NCBI GenBank assembly: GCA_038244055.1
Contig: JBBRTW010000124.1
Span: 1-16,121 of the forward strand
Source of the DNA: DASPKW01 sp038244055
GTDB taxonomy: Bacteria; Planctomycetota; Phycisphaerae; Tepidisphaerales; Tepidisphaeraceae
DNA: 16,121 nucleotides
Reading direction: 5' to 3'
A program made the translations under genes and the position numbers. The notes under the pieces are model-generated. The model did no database searches, was not told the origin of the DNA, and was given only the letters and a program-made list of their open reading frames with translations. Positions 1 to 6,593 of this stretch are shown one piece after another (within the stretch, counting starts at the first letter, position 1; each line of letters starts with the position of its first letter).

Positions 1-252
1 CGCGGCAGCGAATGGATGGCGCGGTCGGGCGATCCGGTTCGGAACATGGAAAGCGCCGAACTGGGCAAGAAACTTCAGGAAGCCCTGAACATGCTTCCGG
101 AAAAGCAGCGGCTGGCGATCATCATGTTCACGATCGAGGAGATGCCGCAGAAACAGGTGGCCGAGTCGCTGGAGTGCAGTGTAGAGGCCGTCAAGTGGCA
201 TGTCTTCCAGGGACGGAAGAAATTGAAGGAGATGTTGAAGGAGCATATGTAG
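1..252 (+). CDS. ECF-type RNA polymerase sigma factor, C-terminal part (5' cut by window edge)
   Basis: Reading frame 1 is open from the first base of the window to the TAG at 250-252, so 83 C-terminal residues are visible and the start lies upstream. The visible part is sigma-70 region 4: a leader ending in LPEKQRLAIIMF, then EMPQKQVAESLECSVEAVKW, the helix-turn-helix that reads the -35 element, and a basic tail (GRKKLKEML). This Lxx(K/R)QR...V(A)E.L..S...VK...GR..L arrangement is typical of ECF sigma factors. Region 2 is outside the window. The next gene, 42 bases downstream on the same strand, encodes an anti-sigma-like membrane protein, the usual partner of an ECF factor. The ECF subgroup cannot be assigned from this fragment. 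Confidence 0.9.
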   Translation, partial: RGSEWMARSGDPVRNMESAELGKKLQEALNMLPEKQRLAIIMFTIEEMPQKQVAESLECSVEAVKWHVFQGRKKLKEMLKEHM

Positions 253-256
253 GGGC

Positions 257-279
257 AGAAGTTAGAAGTTAGAAGTTAG
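257..279 (+). repeat. Three tandem 7-bp repeats (AGAAGTT) between sigma and anti-sigma genes
   Basis: AGAAGTT occurs three times in a row at 257-277, followed by AG. The 7-bp period places a TAG at 263, 270 and 277, which are three different reading frames, so the repeat closes all plus-strand frames right after the sigma gene. It fills most of the 42-base gap before the anti-sigma start. A role in limiting read-through between the two genes is possible but unproven. Confidence 0.8.
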
Positions 280-294
280 TAGCGAGAAGAAAAA

Positions 295-1179
295 ATGGAC
301 CTTGAGCAGCTTGAGTTTGCGATTTCGCGGTATCTGGAGAGTGATCTCCCGGATGCGGAATCGCGCGCGCTCGAGTTGCGGCTTGAGTCGGATGAATCGG
401 CGCGGGCGCTTTTGGCGGAGCATCGGAAGCTGACGGAAATGCTGCGGGCGCTGCCTGGACCGGAGGTGGAGGGCGTCGCGGCCTGGGGGGAACTGGCGGG
501 GGATTTTTCGGCCGTCATAACGGGCACGGTGGATGAGCAGGCGCATGCGCAGGATCAAAAGCTGAATGTGATTTTGCAGTCGGCCGGTGCGACGCCGGAA
601 GTGGCGTGGGAGGCGCTGGCGCACCACATTTCCGCGCGGCTGGATGTAGAACTGGTGGCGACGGATGAATCCGATGAGCAGTTGGATTCGATGTTGCGGG
701 CCGCACCGATCCCGAATGTGAACTGGAATGGGCTGGCGGGGCGGATTTCCGATGAGATCGCGCGGGCGGCCCAGGTGAAAGAGGCGGAAGATCGCGCGGC
801 GGAACAATCAAGGCGCGGCCGGGTTTTCTCGATCGGGTGGAAGAATTTTGGACGATTGGCCGTCGCGGCGGTGGTAGTCATCGCGGCGACGATCGGATTC
901 CGGGCGATGATGAATCAATCGGGCAGTGAAACGGGGCCTGGGGCGGTGGCAGTGGGTCCTGGCAAGGGCACGACCGCGATGGCTGTCGCCATTGTCGTTG
1001 GCCCGCAGGAAGAAAAAGCGGCGGGGCCGGCGGTGTCGGAGATTTCCATCGGCCCCGCGCCTTCTTTCGCCAGCGCTCAAAACGATGAAGAGTACGCTTC
1101 CTCATCGTCCCGGTCGCCGGTGGTGATCGCGATGCCGGTCCGTCTGGCCGAGGATACGAGCCCGCTCGGGTTCGAGTGA
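295..1179 (+). CDS. Membrane-anchored anti-sigma-factor-like protein with three internal repeats
   Basis: A 294-residue protein starting at ATG 295, behind a weak purine-rich site (GAGAAG). Its N-terminal third is acidic and helical (residues 1-45), as in cytoplasmic anti-sigma domains. One transmembrane helix is clear at about 186-205 (RLAVAAVVVIAATIGF), preceded by basic residues, which puts the N-terminal half in the cytoplasm. About 90 mostly low-complexity residues follow outside. Residues 46-156 hold three copies of a ~28-residue motif (L..ML+a.P.P.V.W..LA..IS) at 46-75, 90-117 and 130-156, with tryptophans at 64, 105 and 144, a period near 40. No zinc-binding HxxxCxxC motif of ZAS anti-sigmas is present. 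The assignment rests on position after a sigma gene and on topology; no family match was recognised with certainty. Confidence 0.65.
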   Translation: MDLEQLEFAISRYLESDLPDAESRALELRLESDESARALLAEHRKLTEMLRALPGPEVEGVAAWGELAGDFSAVITGTVDEQAHAQDQKLNVILQSAGATPEVAWEALAHHISARLDVELVATDESDEQLDSMLRAAPIPNVNWNGLAGRISDEIARAAQVKEAEDRAAEQSRRGRVFSIGWKNFGRLAVAAVVVIAATIGFRAMMNQSGSETGPGAVAVGPGKGTTAMAVAIVVGPQEEKAAGPAVSEISIGPAPSFASAQNDEEYASSSSRSPVVIAMPVRLAEDTSPLGFE

Positions 1180-1253
1180 TTTTTCATTTCCATGAATTGC
1201 CCCTTTGCAACCAAACCGCTCCGCCGCGAAGATGACGGTGCGGAATGGTCTTA

Positions 1254-1340
1254 TTGTGGTGCAGGCTTTCAGCCTGCTGATGCTTGTAGTGCAGGTCCTC
1301 AGCCTGCGATTGTTTTGCAGGCTGAAAGCCTGCACCACAA
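1254..1340. repeat. Cluster of three palindromic REP-like units (GCAGGCT..AGCCTGC)
   Basis: Two arms, 1254-1277 and 1317-1340, are perfect 24-bp reverse complements. A third, degenerate direct copy (20 of 24 bases the same as the left arm) lies between them at 1284-1307. Each full copy is itself a small palindrome, GCAGGCT-TTC-AGCCTGC. The whole block could fold as one long hairpin with a 39-base loop, or as three small ones. It sits in the 178-base gap before the STN gene, whose ribosome site begins 6 bases after the right arm. The repetition and palindromy point to a dispersed REP-type element. Reading frames pass through it, which falsely extends the next gene upstream. Confidence 0.85.
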
Positions 1341-1357
1341 CCGATGAAGGAGTTCCC

Positions 1358-2599
1358 ATGCGACGTGCTTTGTATTCCATGCTCCTGATGCTTTGCCTGG
1401 CCATCCCGGCCAGTGCGCAGCCGACCACATCCTCCGGCCTGATCAACCAGCAACTCGATCAGCAGGTGAAGCTGAGCCTGTCGGGCACGCTCTCGCAGGC
1501 GATGGAGCAGATCGCCAAGGCAACCGGTGTGCCGATCGAAGCCCAGCCGGCGGTCTGGGAACTGCTGCCCTGGGGCAAGGATACGGCCGTCACCGCCACC
1601 TTCGAGAATCAAACGCTTCGCCAGGCGCTGGATGCGATGACCAAGCGGCTGGGGCTGACCTTCGCGCTCAAGGATGAAGCGGTGGAGTTGCAGCCGATGC
1701 CGGCGCTGCGGCGATTGGGCCGGAAATCGACCGTGACCGAATTGCAGGCGCTGTACGCGCTGGCCTCGACACCGCTGGAATTCAAATCGGATAAGCCGCA
1801 ACTCAAGGACCTGGTCGAGGCGATCGACCTGAAACTGGCGGCCGGCAAGACGCAGTACCAGGTCGTCAATCGCAGTTCGACCTCGCCCGACAAGGTGCCG
1901 CAGAATGCGCCGGTTGCGGTGGGGCGCGATGTGTCATTGCTCGATGCGCTGGAGGCGATTTCCAGCCAGACGCCGGCCACCTGGTATCCCTGGGGCCGCG
2001 ATATCATCATTCTCGCCAAGCAGGATCAGACCCGGCGGCTGTTGAACAAGGATATCACGCTTCGGCATGAGGGGACGGATGTCGGGCAGGTGCTGGCCGA
2101 GCTCTCCGCGCGGAGCGGAGTGCGATTCACCTATGAGCCGGGCTGCATCCAGGCGCTTCCGCCACAGGTCCGGAATATCAAGCTGGTTCTGAGCGCGACG
2201 GTTCTGGATGCGCTGGAGGCGATCTCGGGCGCGACGGGGTTGGGGTATATCGTGAAGGATGATGAGGTGTATGTCTGGAACACCTCCACCGCGCCGGGCG
2301 GGCAGGCGCGGGATCGGGCGATCGGCTGGTTCCAGACCGATTCAGGGATGATGCTCATGATCACCGAATCGCAGTGCCCCGCGGACATTCGGGAGTTTCT
2401 GGAGACGCAGAAAAAGAAGCAATTCGAGGCGATCCGGAAAATGATGGTGGAGCAGGGATTCAAGCCCAGCGCAACGGTGGGAACGACCACATCCCGGCCA
2501 GTGCCGGAGAAGCCGATTCCACCGACGCCCGCACCCACGCCATCGCCCACGCCATCACCAAGCCCCGCGCCGACGCCTGCGCCGGGAAAAGACTTGTAA
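1358..2599 (+). CDS. Secreted protein with three STN-like (secretin/TonB short N-terminal) modules
   Basis: A 413-residue protein. I chose ATG 1358 because a good ribosome site (GAAGGAG, 1346-1352) precedes it and because it begins with a signal peptide, MRRALYSMLLMLCLAIPASA, cleaved near residue 20. The frame stays open upstream only through the palindromic repeat. Three modules resemble STN domains: residues 36-112, 190-222 and 232-307. Each has the pattern of beta strand, helix with LxxALxxIxxxTG, and a strand pair ending in an 'L.V..' edge (for example TVLDALEAISGATGLGYIV). A PWG(K/R)D turn recurs at 71-75 and 211-215. The C-terminus (380-410) is a Pro/Thr/Ser tail. No secretin core or TonB-dependent barrel follows, so the modules stand alone. 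Probably periplasmic. Placement after a sigma/anti-sigma pair suggests a signalling or envelope role, which is inference. Confidence 0.75.
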   Translation: MRRALYSMLLMLCLAIPASAQPTTSSGLINQQLDQQVKLSLSGTLSQAMEQIAKATGVPIEAQPAVWELLPWGKDTAVTATFENQTLRQALDAMTKRLGLTFALKDEAVELQPMPALRRLGRKSTVTELQALYALASTPLEFKSDKPQLKDLVEAIDLKLAAGKTQYQVVNRSSTSPDKVPQNAPVAVGRDVSLLDALEAISSQTPATWYPWGRDIIILAKQDQTRRLLNKDITLRHEGTDVGQVLAELSARSGVRFTYEPGCIQALPPQVRNIKLVLSATVLDALEAISGATGLGYIVKDDEVYVWNTSTAPGGQARDRAIGWFQTDSGMMLMITESQCPADIREFLETQKKKQFEAIRKMMVEQGFKPSATVGTTTSRPVPEKPIPPTPAPTPSPTPSPSPAPTPAPGKDL

Positions 2600-2641
2600 A
2601 ACTACGTCGAACCGCGTAATTGAGCCGAGCCCTCACCCCTA

Positions 2642-2665
2642 CCCTCTCCCGCGTACAGGAGAGGG
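2642..2665. repeat. Short hairpin of the CCCTCTCC...GGAGAGGG type
   Basis: CCCTCTCC (2642-2649) pairs with GGAGAGGG (2658-2665) across an 8-base loop. It is embedded in a C-rich lead-in (CCTCACCCCTACCCTCTCCC). It lies 42 bases after the STN gene stop and 72 bases before the cdsA start. No T-run follows, so it is not a canonical terminator. It resembles widely dispersed intergenic hairpins of GC-rich bacteria. Confidence 0.6.
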
Positions 2666-2737
2666 AGTAAGGCGGATTCGCCCGCCATTGCCCATTCCCC
2701 CCGCCATCGCGTACAACCTCCCCTCGAAGGAGAACTC

Positions 2738-3760
2738 TTGGACGCATCGCTTCGCAACCGCCTCACTTATGGCCCGATCATGCTCGCCGCCCTGCTGGGG
2801 CTGCTGTATCTGGATCATTTCGTGCAGAAGTACACACAGAAGGAGGGCGACCGGCAGGGGATGGTGCGGGAGACCGATGAGCGCGTGCGCTGGGCGCGCT
2901 GGCGGGCGGATTATGAGATGCGCGGGCAGCCAATCCCCACCACGCGCCCGGCCGACCCACCCGAGATTTATTATGGTGTCGGCGGGGTGGGCATCCTCAT
3001 CCTACTGCTCTTCATCCTTCCCCTGGGCACGCAAGAAGTCGCTCGGCTTTTCACGGCCGAGAATGTGCAGCCGTACCGCTTCATCTCGGCCGCCGGTTCG
3101 GGGTCGCTGGTGCTGCACGCGTTCATGACCCAGTTCCCGGCGTTTCAACCGGTGGCGGCCTCGTCTCTGGCGTTCATCATCGTATTCGTCATGCTCTTCG
3201 CCGCGCTGCGCCGGGCGTGGGAAAAGCAGACGCAAGGCGCGATCGTGGCGATGGCGGGGACGGTCCTATCAACGCTCTACCTCGGCGGCCTGGGATGGTT
3301 CCTGATGGCGCTGCGGGTCAAGCATTCGTTCAAGGCCTCCGGGGTGCAGGGGGACACGATCATCATCGTAATGATCCTGCTGGCCGTAAAATTCACGGAT
3401 GTCGGCGCATTCTTCGGCGGGAAAACCTTTGGCCGACACAAGATGATCCCCTGGCTCTCCCCCGGAAAGACATGGGAAGGCTTGTTCTGCGGACTGGTGA
3501 CGGCCGGGCTCGTGGGAATGGCACTCGCCCCGCGCATCAATCCACCGGTCTACCCGCTGCCCTGGTGGAAAGGCTTTATCTTCGGCGTGGTGATCGGCGG
3601 GATCGGGCAGTTGGGGGACCTGCTGGAATCGCTGATGAAGCGCGATGCAGAGGTGAAGGATTCGGGGAAGTTGATCCCGGGGTTTGGGGGAATCCTGGAT
3701 GTGATCGATTCGCCCCTGCTGGCGGCGCCGTTTGCGTATTTGATGTTTAGTTTGTTCTGA
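2738..3760 (+). CDS. cdsA: Phosphatidate cytidylyltransferase (CDP-diglyceride synthase), TTG start
   Basis: CdsA makes CDP-diacylglycerol from phosphatidic acid and CTP in the inner membrane, the branch point for phospholipids. The 340-residue protein begins at TTG 2738, five bases after GAAGGAG (2726-2732). No in-frame ATG is near. About eight hydrophobic segments are visible (11-28, 83-96, 114-130, 138-157, 166-191, 207-222, 249-264, 279-292). The conserved cytoplasmic core is clear: KFTDVGAFFGGKTFG (218-232), SPGKTWEG (241-248) and the C-terminal signature S298..KR....KDSGKLIPG (298-315). The end of the signature reads GFGGILDVID, where the classic pattern has GHGG..DR.D, so a His is Phe316 and an Arg is Val322. 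An insertion at 30-80 between the first two membrane helices makes it longer than E. coli CdsA (about 285 residues). The neighbours suggest no operon. Confidence 0.92.
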   Translation: MDASLRNRLTYGPIMLAALLGLLYLDHFVQKYTQKEGDRQGMVRETDERVRWARWRADYEMRGQPIPTTRPADPPEIYYGVGGVGILILLLFILPLGTQEVARLFTAENVQPYRFISAAGSGSLVLHAFMTQFPAFQPVAASSLAFIIVFVMLFAALRRAWEKQTQGAIVAMAGTVLSTLYLGGLGWFLMALRVKHSFKASGVQGDTIIIVMILLAVKFTDVGAFFGGKTFGRHKMIPWLSPGKTWEGLFCGLVTAGLVGMALAPRINPPVYPLPWWKGFIFGVVIGGIGQLGDLLESLMKRDAEVKDSGKLIPGFGGILDVIDSPLLAAPFAYLMFSLF

Positions 3761-3774
3761 CGTAGGGAATTCGC

Positions 3775-3798
3775 CACGGAGACGCGGAGACAAAGAGG
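3775..3798. repeat. Three degenerate 8-bp tandem repeats (CACGGAGA type)
   Basis: CACGGAGA (3775-3782), CGCGGAGA (3783-3790) and CAAAGAGG (3791-3798) follow each other directly in the 69-base gap between cdsA and the next gene. This looks like a small dispersed intergenic tandem repeat. Confidence 0.6.
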
Positions 3799-3817
3799 AT
3801 TCATTAAGGGATTCTGT

Positions 3818-3823
3818 TATTAT
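3818..3823 (+). promoter_or_regulatory. Putative -10 element (TATTAT), leaderless arrangement
   Basis: TATTAT ends 6 bases before the ATG at 3830. A transcript started at the usual distance would begin at or next to the start codon, leaving no leader. No ribosome site (only TTTGGG) lies between. No convincing -35 hexamer was seen. Confidence 0.4.
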
Positions 3824-3829
3824 TTTGGG

Positions 3830-4750
3830 ATGAATCGATTCCATCCCCTTCTTTCGCGGATTATGGGATTCGCAATTCTCGCCTGTATCTCGTCCCCATC
3901 TTGGGCGACCGAGAATGCACAACAGATTGCGTCGGCTCCCATCGATCACGGCCTCCGCGTCTTCATGACCGGCCACTCCTTCCACGCCGGCGTCCGCGCC
4001 CAATTGGGTGAGGCGGCCGAGTCGGCGGGAATCAAGGATCACAAGCTGGCAGGCTCGCTCTTCATCGGCGGCTCGCGGGTCATGCAGATTTGGAGCGTGC
4101 CGGATACGAAAAACTCCGCCAAGATCGCCCTGCTGGCCGGCAACGTCGATGTGCTGACGACCTCTCCGCATGCACTGATCCCCGACCCGGGCCTCGATCA
4201 TTTTGTGGAACTCGCACTCGCTCACAACCCCAATGTGCGGGTGACGGTGCAGCAATCCTGGCCGGCCTATGACACGGTCGATGCCCACGACCCCGACCCG
4301 GCCGCCGCGCGTGCCAAAAAGCCGCTGGACCGCGATGTGATGACGGGCGCGAAGCTGACGGAGATGTTCGCGCCGTACACCAAATCGCTGGCGGATCAGA
4401 TCGATGCGCTGAATAAATCGGCCGGCAAGCAAGTCGCATTCTGCGTGCCGACGGGAATGGCCGTGATCGCCCTGCGCGAAAAGGTGCGCCTCGGGCAGGT
4501 GCCGGGAATCAAGACGCAATCCGAGATGTTCCTCGATCGCATCGGCCACCCCGATGCGGCCGTGCAGGCGCTCAATACCTACTGCCATTTCGCGGTGATT
4601 TACCGCCGCACGCCGGTGGGCCTGCCGGCGCTGAAGGTGCTCAGCAAATATCCCGAGAAGGAGCGGGCGGCGATTAACAAGATCCTTCAGGAACTGGCGT
4701 GGGAGACTGTGACGGGGGAGGCGCGGTCGGGCGTGACGATGGGGAAGTAA
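3830..4750 (+). CDS. Secreted SGNH-hydrolase-like protein
   Basis: A 306-residue protein. The ATG at 3830 is followed by a signal peptide (hydrophobic core MGFAILACISS, cleavage near WA-TE at 26-27), so it is exported. The mature part begins with RVFMTGHSFHAGV (43-55), matching the block I nucleophile region of the SGNH/GDSL superfamily (Gly-x-Ser, Ser50 as the likely nucleophile). GGS at 80-82 could be the block II oxyanion glycine. VDVLTTSPH (106-114) sits where block III is expected. DRIGH at 236-240 may supply the Asp/His pair, though the spacing is DxxxH rather than the classic DxxH. The substrate is unknown; carbohydrate esters are common for the fold. It stands alone: cdsA ends 69 bases upstream and the downstream gene converges with a 9-base gap. 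The superfamily call is moderate; a non-catalytic member is possible. Confidence 0.6.
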   Translation: MNRFHPLLSRIMGFAILACISSPSWATENAQQIASAPIDHGLRVFMTGHSFHAGVRAQLGEAAESAGIKDHKLAGSLFIGGSRVMQIWSVPDTKNSAKIALLAGNVDVLTTSPHALIPDPGLDHFVELALAHNPNVRVTVQQSWPAYDTVDAHDPDPAAARAKKPLDRDVMTGAKLTEMFAPYTKSLADQIDALNKSAGKQVAFCVPTGMAVIALREKVRLGQVPGIKTQSEMFLDRIGHPDAAVQALNTYCHFAVIYRRTPVGLPALKVLSKYPEKERAAINKILQELAWETVTGEARSGVTMGK

Positions 4751-4759
4751 AAGCTCCCT

Positions 4760-5428
4760 TTACCTCCGCCCGGCCTGACGCAGAACGCCATCGGCCCACG
4801 CTTCATCTTCCAAGTTGAGCGACGGCACTGGAGGCTTGGAGTAATCGATGTCATCGTACCGGCCAATGGCATAGATGCGATCGATTGATGGCTGCAATTC
4901 AAGCCGCACATGACTTTCACCCCGCCGCAGTGGCACTGGTACCGGCGGGATCGGCGCTCGCAGCGAAATCGGATATGCCTCCCAGCGCCCAGGCAGCCAG
5001 CCTTTGCGGACACAGACGACGTATGCCTTACGTTCTTTAGCGGGTAGATCGTCTTGCGTTATCGACAGGCGCTCGCGCGTTCCGCGAAGCAAGTCGATTT
5101 CAACCACACTAACACCTGCCTGCTGATAGTCCTTAAGCCTCTGGCGATAGCGGTCGTTCAGCTTTCCGGCCCCTTTGCTGTCGGGGGTGAGAACCTCGAT
5201 TGCAGTCACCAATTGCTCTCCACTGCTGACATTGAGTATCTGATTCCAGCGCTCAATGCAGGGATTGTCATCGCCTTCTTCGATGAAAATGTTCTCCTCC
5301 GTTCGAATGCACAAGGCATCAGGAAGAAGTGCAGAAAGAGCCTCTGCAATATAAACTGTCATGCGGGTTCGGACGTCGCCCCAGTGGCGTTCCAAATAGG
5401 GGTCCATTCCTGGAAAGGGGCTTTTCAC
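4760..5428 (-). CDS. DUF4058 family protein, GTG start
   Basis: A 222-residue protein read on the minus strand from GTG at 5428. Its N-terminus KSPFPGMDPYLE is the hallmark start of DUF4058, which fixes the GTG as the true start. The conserved middle reads TAIEVLTPDSK (75-85), then Y94...DY..AGVSVVEIDLLR (100-115), followed by a C-terminal part with AYPISLR (151-157) and PLRRGE (166-171). The function is unknown. The E-V-L-(T/S)-P-x-x-K...Y...GV...(I/V)D order strongly resembles the active-site region of Uma2-type PD-(D/E)xK proteins, so a nuclease-like fold is an inference. The gene is single, convergent with the SGNH gene and divergent from the isomerase gene. A perfect TATAAT lies 8 bases before the GTG with no ribosome site, which suggests a leaderless mRNA. 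Confidence 0.85.
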   Translation of the reverse strand: MKSPFPGMDPYLERHWGDVRTRMTVYIAEALSALLPDALCIRTEENIFIEEGDDNPCIERWNQILNVSSGEQLVTAIEVLTPDSKGAGKLNDRYRQRLKDYQQAGVSVVEIDLLRGTRERLSITQDDLPAKERKAYVVCVRKGWLPGRWEAYPISLRAPIPPVPVPLRRGESHVRLELQPSIDRIYAIGRYDDIDYSKPPVPSLNLEDEAWADGVLRQAGRR

Positions 5429-5436
5429 ATCGAACG

Positions 5437-5442
5437 ATTATA
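5437..5442 (-). promoter_or_regulatory. Putative -10 element (TATAAT) for the DUF4058 gene, leaderless arrangement
   Basis: On the minus strand a perfect TATAAT ends 8 bases before the GTG start at 5428. Transcription would start at or within a few bases of the start codon. No clear TTGACA-like -35 was found 16-18 bases upstream, and there is no Shine-Dalgarno sequence. Confidence 0.5.
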
Positions 5443-5560
5443 TTCGCTGTGATTCACTTTTCAGAGATGAATTTCGACGATAGATTGCAAATCCCTTGTA
5501 TCGCCCCCCTTCAATGGCGAAGATATCCACGCCGATTCCCCTCTTCCGCAGGAGTTTTCC

Positions 5561-6481
5561 ATGTCCAACCCCATTTCCCGCCGATCCGCACTTACCGCCG
5601 CCGCGCTAGGAGCCATCGCCATGTGCCCACACCTTGAAGCCGCCGATGCGCCGCCCGCCGCGCCTACATCAGCAGCCCCGCCCGAGGATTTCAGGGTCTC
5701 CAACAAACGCATCCATCAATCCGCCATGGCCTCCGTGCTGACGATCGCGCCGGATGTCATCATCGAAGCCTGCCACAAAATGGACATGGCGGCCGTGGAA
5801 GCGATCGGCTCGGACCCCAAGCGCCTGGCGCGGGTGCGCGAATTGGGCATGAACATCGGCTACATGGGCGGCCACGGCTTTGTGAAAGGCCCGCTCGACC
5901 CGGCCAACTGGGCCGAGTGCGAATCCAAGCTCCGCGCTGGCATCGACCTGGCGGCGCAGTTCGATTGCAAGAATGTCATCACCTTCACCGGTTATCGCGT
6001 CAAGGGAATTTCCGATGAGCAGGCCAATGCCAACTGCATCGAGTTCTGGAAAAAGCTGATGCCGTACGCCGAGCAGAAAAAGGTCAATCTCATCCTGGAG
6101 ATTCTCAACACGCGCGACAACACGCATCCGATGAAGGGCCACCCGGGGTACTATGGCGATCACGTCGACCTCTGCATCGATCTGATCAAAAAAGTCGATC
6201 ACCCGCGGATGAAACTGCTCTTCGACATCTACCATGTGCAGATCATGGATGGCGATGTCATCCGCCACATCCGCCAGCACAAGGATTACATCGCCCACGT
6301 CCACACCGCGGGCGTGCCCGGCCGCACCGAGCTCGATGAAAAGCAGGAGCTGAATTACCCCGCCGTCATGCGGGCGCTGCTGGAGATCGGCTACACGGGA
6401 TTCGTGGCGCAGGAATTCATCCCGACCTGGCCGGATAAGGTGGCGGCGCTAAGGCATGCGGTGCGAGTGTGCGATATTTGA
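5561..6481 (+). CDS. Tat-exported hydroxypyruvate-isomerase-like TIM-barrel protein
   Basis: A 306-residue protein starting at ATG 5561, preceded by GCAGGAG (5549-5555). The N-terminus SRRSALTAAALGAIA (6-20) is a twin-arginine signal, so it is probably folded in the cytoplasm and exported; residues 27-50 are a linker. The rest is a xylose-isomerase-like (AP_endonuc_2) TIM barrel. The metal and catalytic residues of the hydroxypyruvate isomerase group are in place: Glu180 in LILEILN, Asp222 in LLFDIYHVQIMDGD, His248 in AHVHTAGVPGR and Glu285 in VAQEF. The closest recognisable enzyme is hydroxypyruvate isomerase (hydroxypyruvate to tartronate semialdehyde), but exported planctomycetal relatives are often of unknown sugar specificity, so the substrate is not claimed. 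It is monocistronic: a divergent gene lies upstream and tandem repeats downstream. Confidence 0.85.
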   Translation: MSNPISRRSALTAAALGAIAMCPHLEAADAPPAAPTSAAPPEDFRVSNKRIHQSAMASVLTIAPDVIIEACHKMDMAAVEAIGSDPKRLARVRELGMNIGYMGGHGFVKGPLDPANWAECESKLRAGIDLAAQFDCKNVITFTGYRVKGISDEQANANCIEFWKKLMPYAEQKKVNLILEILNTRDNTHPMKGHPGYYGDHVDLCIDLIKKVDHPRMKLLFDIYHVQIMDGDVIRHIRQHKDYIAHVHTAGVPGRTELDEKQELNYPAVMRALLEIGYTGFVAQEFIPTWPDKVAALRHAVRVCDI

Positions 6482-6495
6482 TGCGGAAGATGAAC

Positions 6496-6522
6496 CACGA
6501 AAAACACGAATAGCACGAATAG
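6496..6522. repeat. Short tandem repeat of CACGAA-type units
   Basis: CACGAATAG is repeated exactly at 6505-6513 and 6514-6522, after a related CACGAAAAA at 6496-6504, giving three 9-bp units. It begins 15 bases after the isomerase stop. It looks like a dispersed intergenic repeat, distinct from the CACGGAGA repeat at 3775. Confidence 0.65.
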
Positions 6523-6593
6523 CAAAAAGAAAAGAGAGAACCAGAAAATAGCGGGGAATGGGCATTTGTTTCGCCATGATTCTCGATGCGGGC

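Noticed and set aside
1254..1340. Possible CRISPR array from the repeated ~24-bp units
   Set aside because: There are only three copies, one inverted, with spacers of 6 and 9 bases. This is a REP-like cluster.
1205..1357. 51-codon N-terminal extension of the STN protein
   Set aside because: It is translated entirely from a spacer made mostly of palindromic repeat copies. ATG 1358 has a ribosome site and a signal peptide.
2642..2665. Intrinsic terminator after the STN gene
   Set aside because: The hairpin is short and is followed by GAG-TAAGG with no T-run, so it is listed as a repeat instead.
3269..4588. 439-codon open frame on the minus strand
   Set aside because: It runs antisense through cdsA and the SGNH-like gene, both supported by clear motifs. 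Its composition is Arg/His-rich as expected for a shadow frame.
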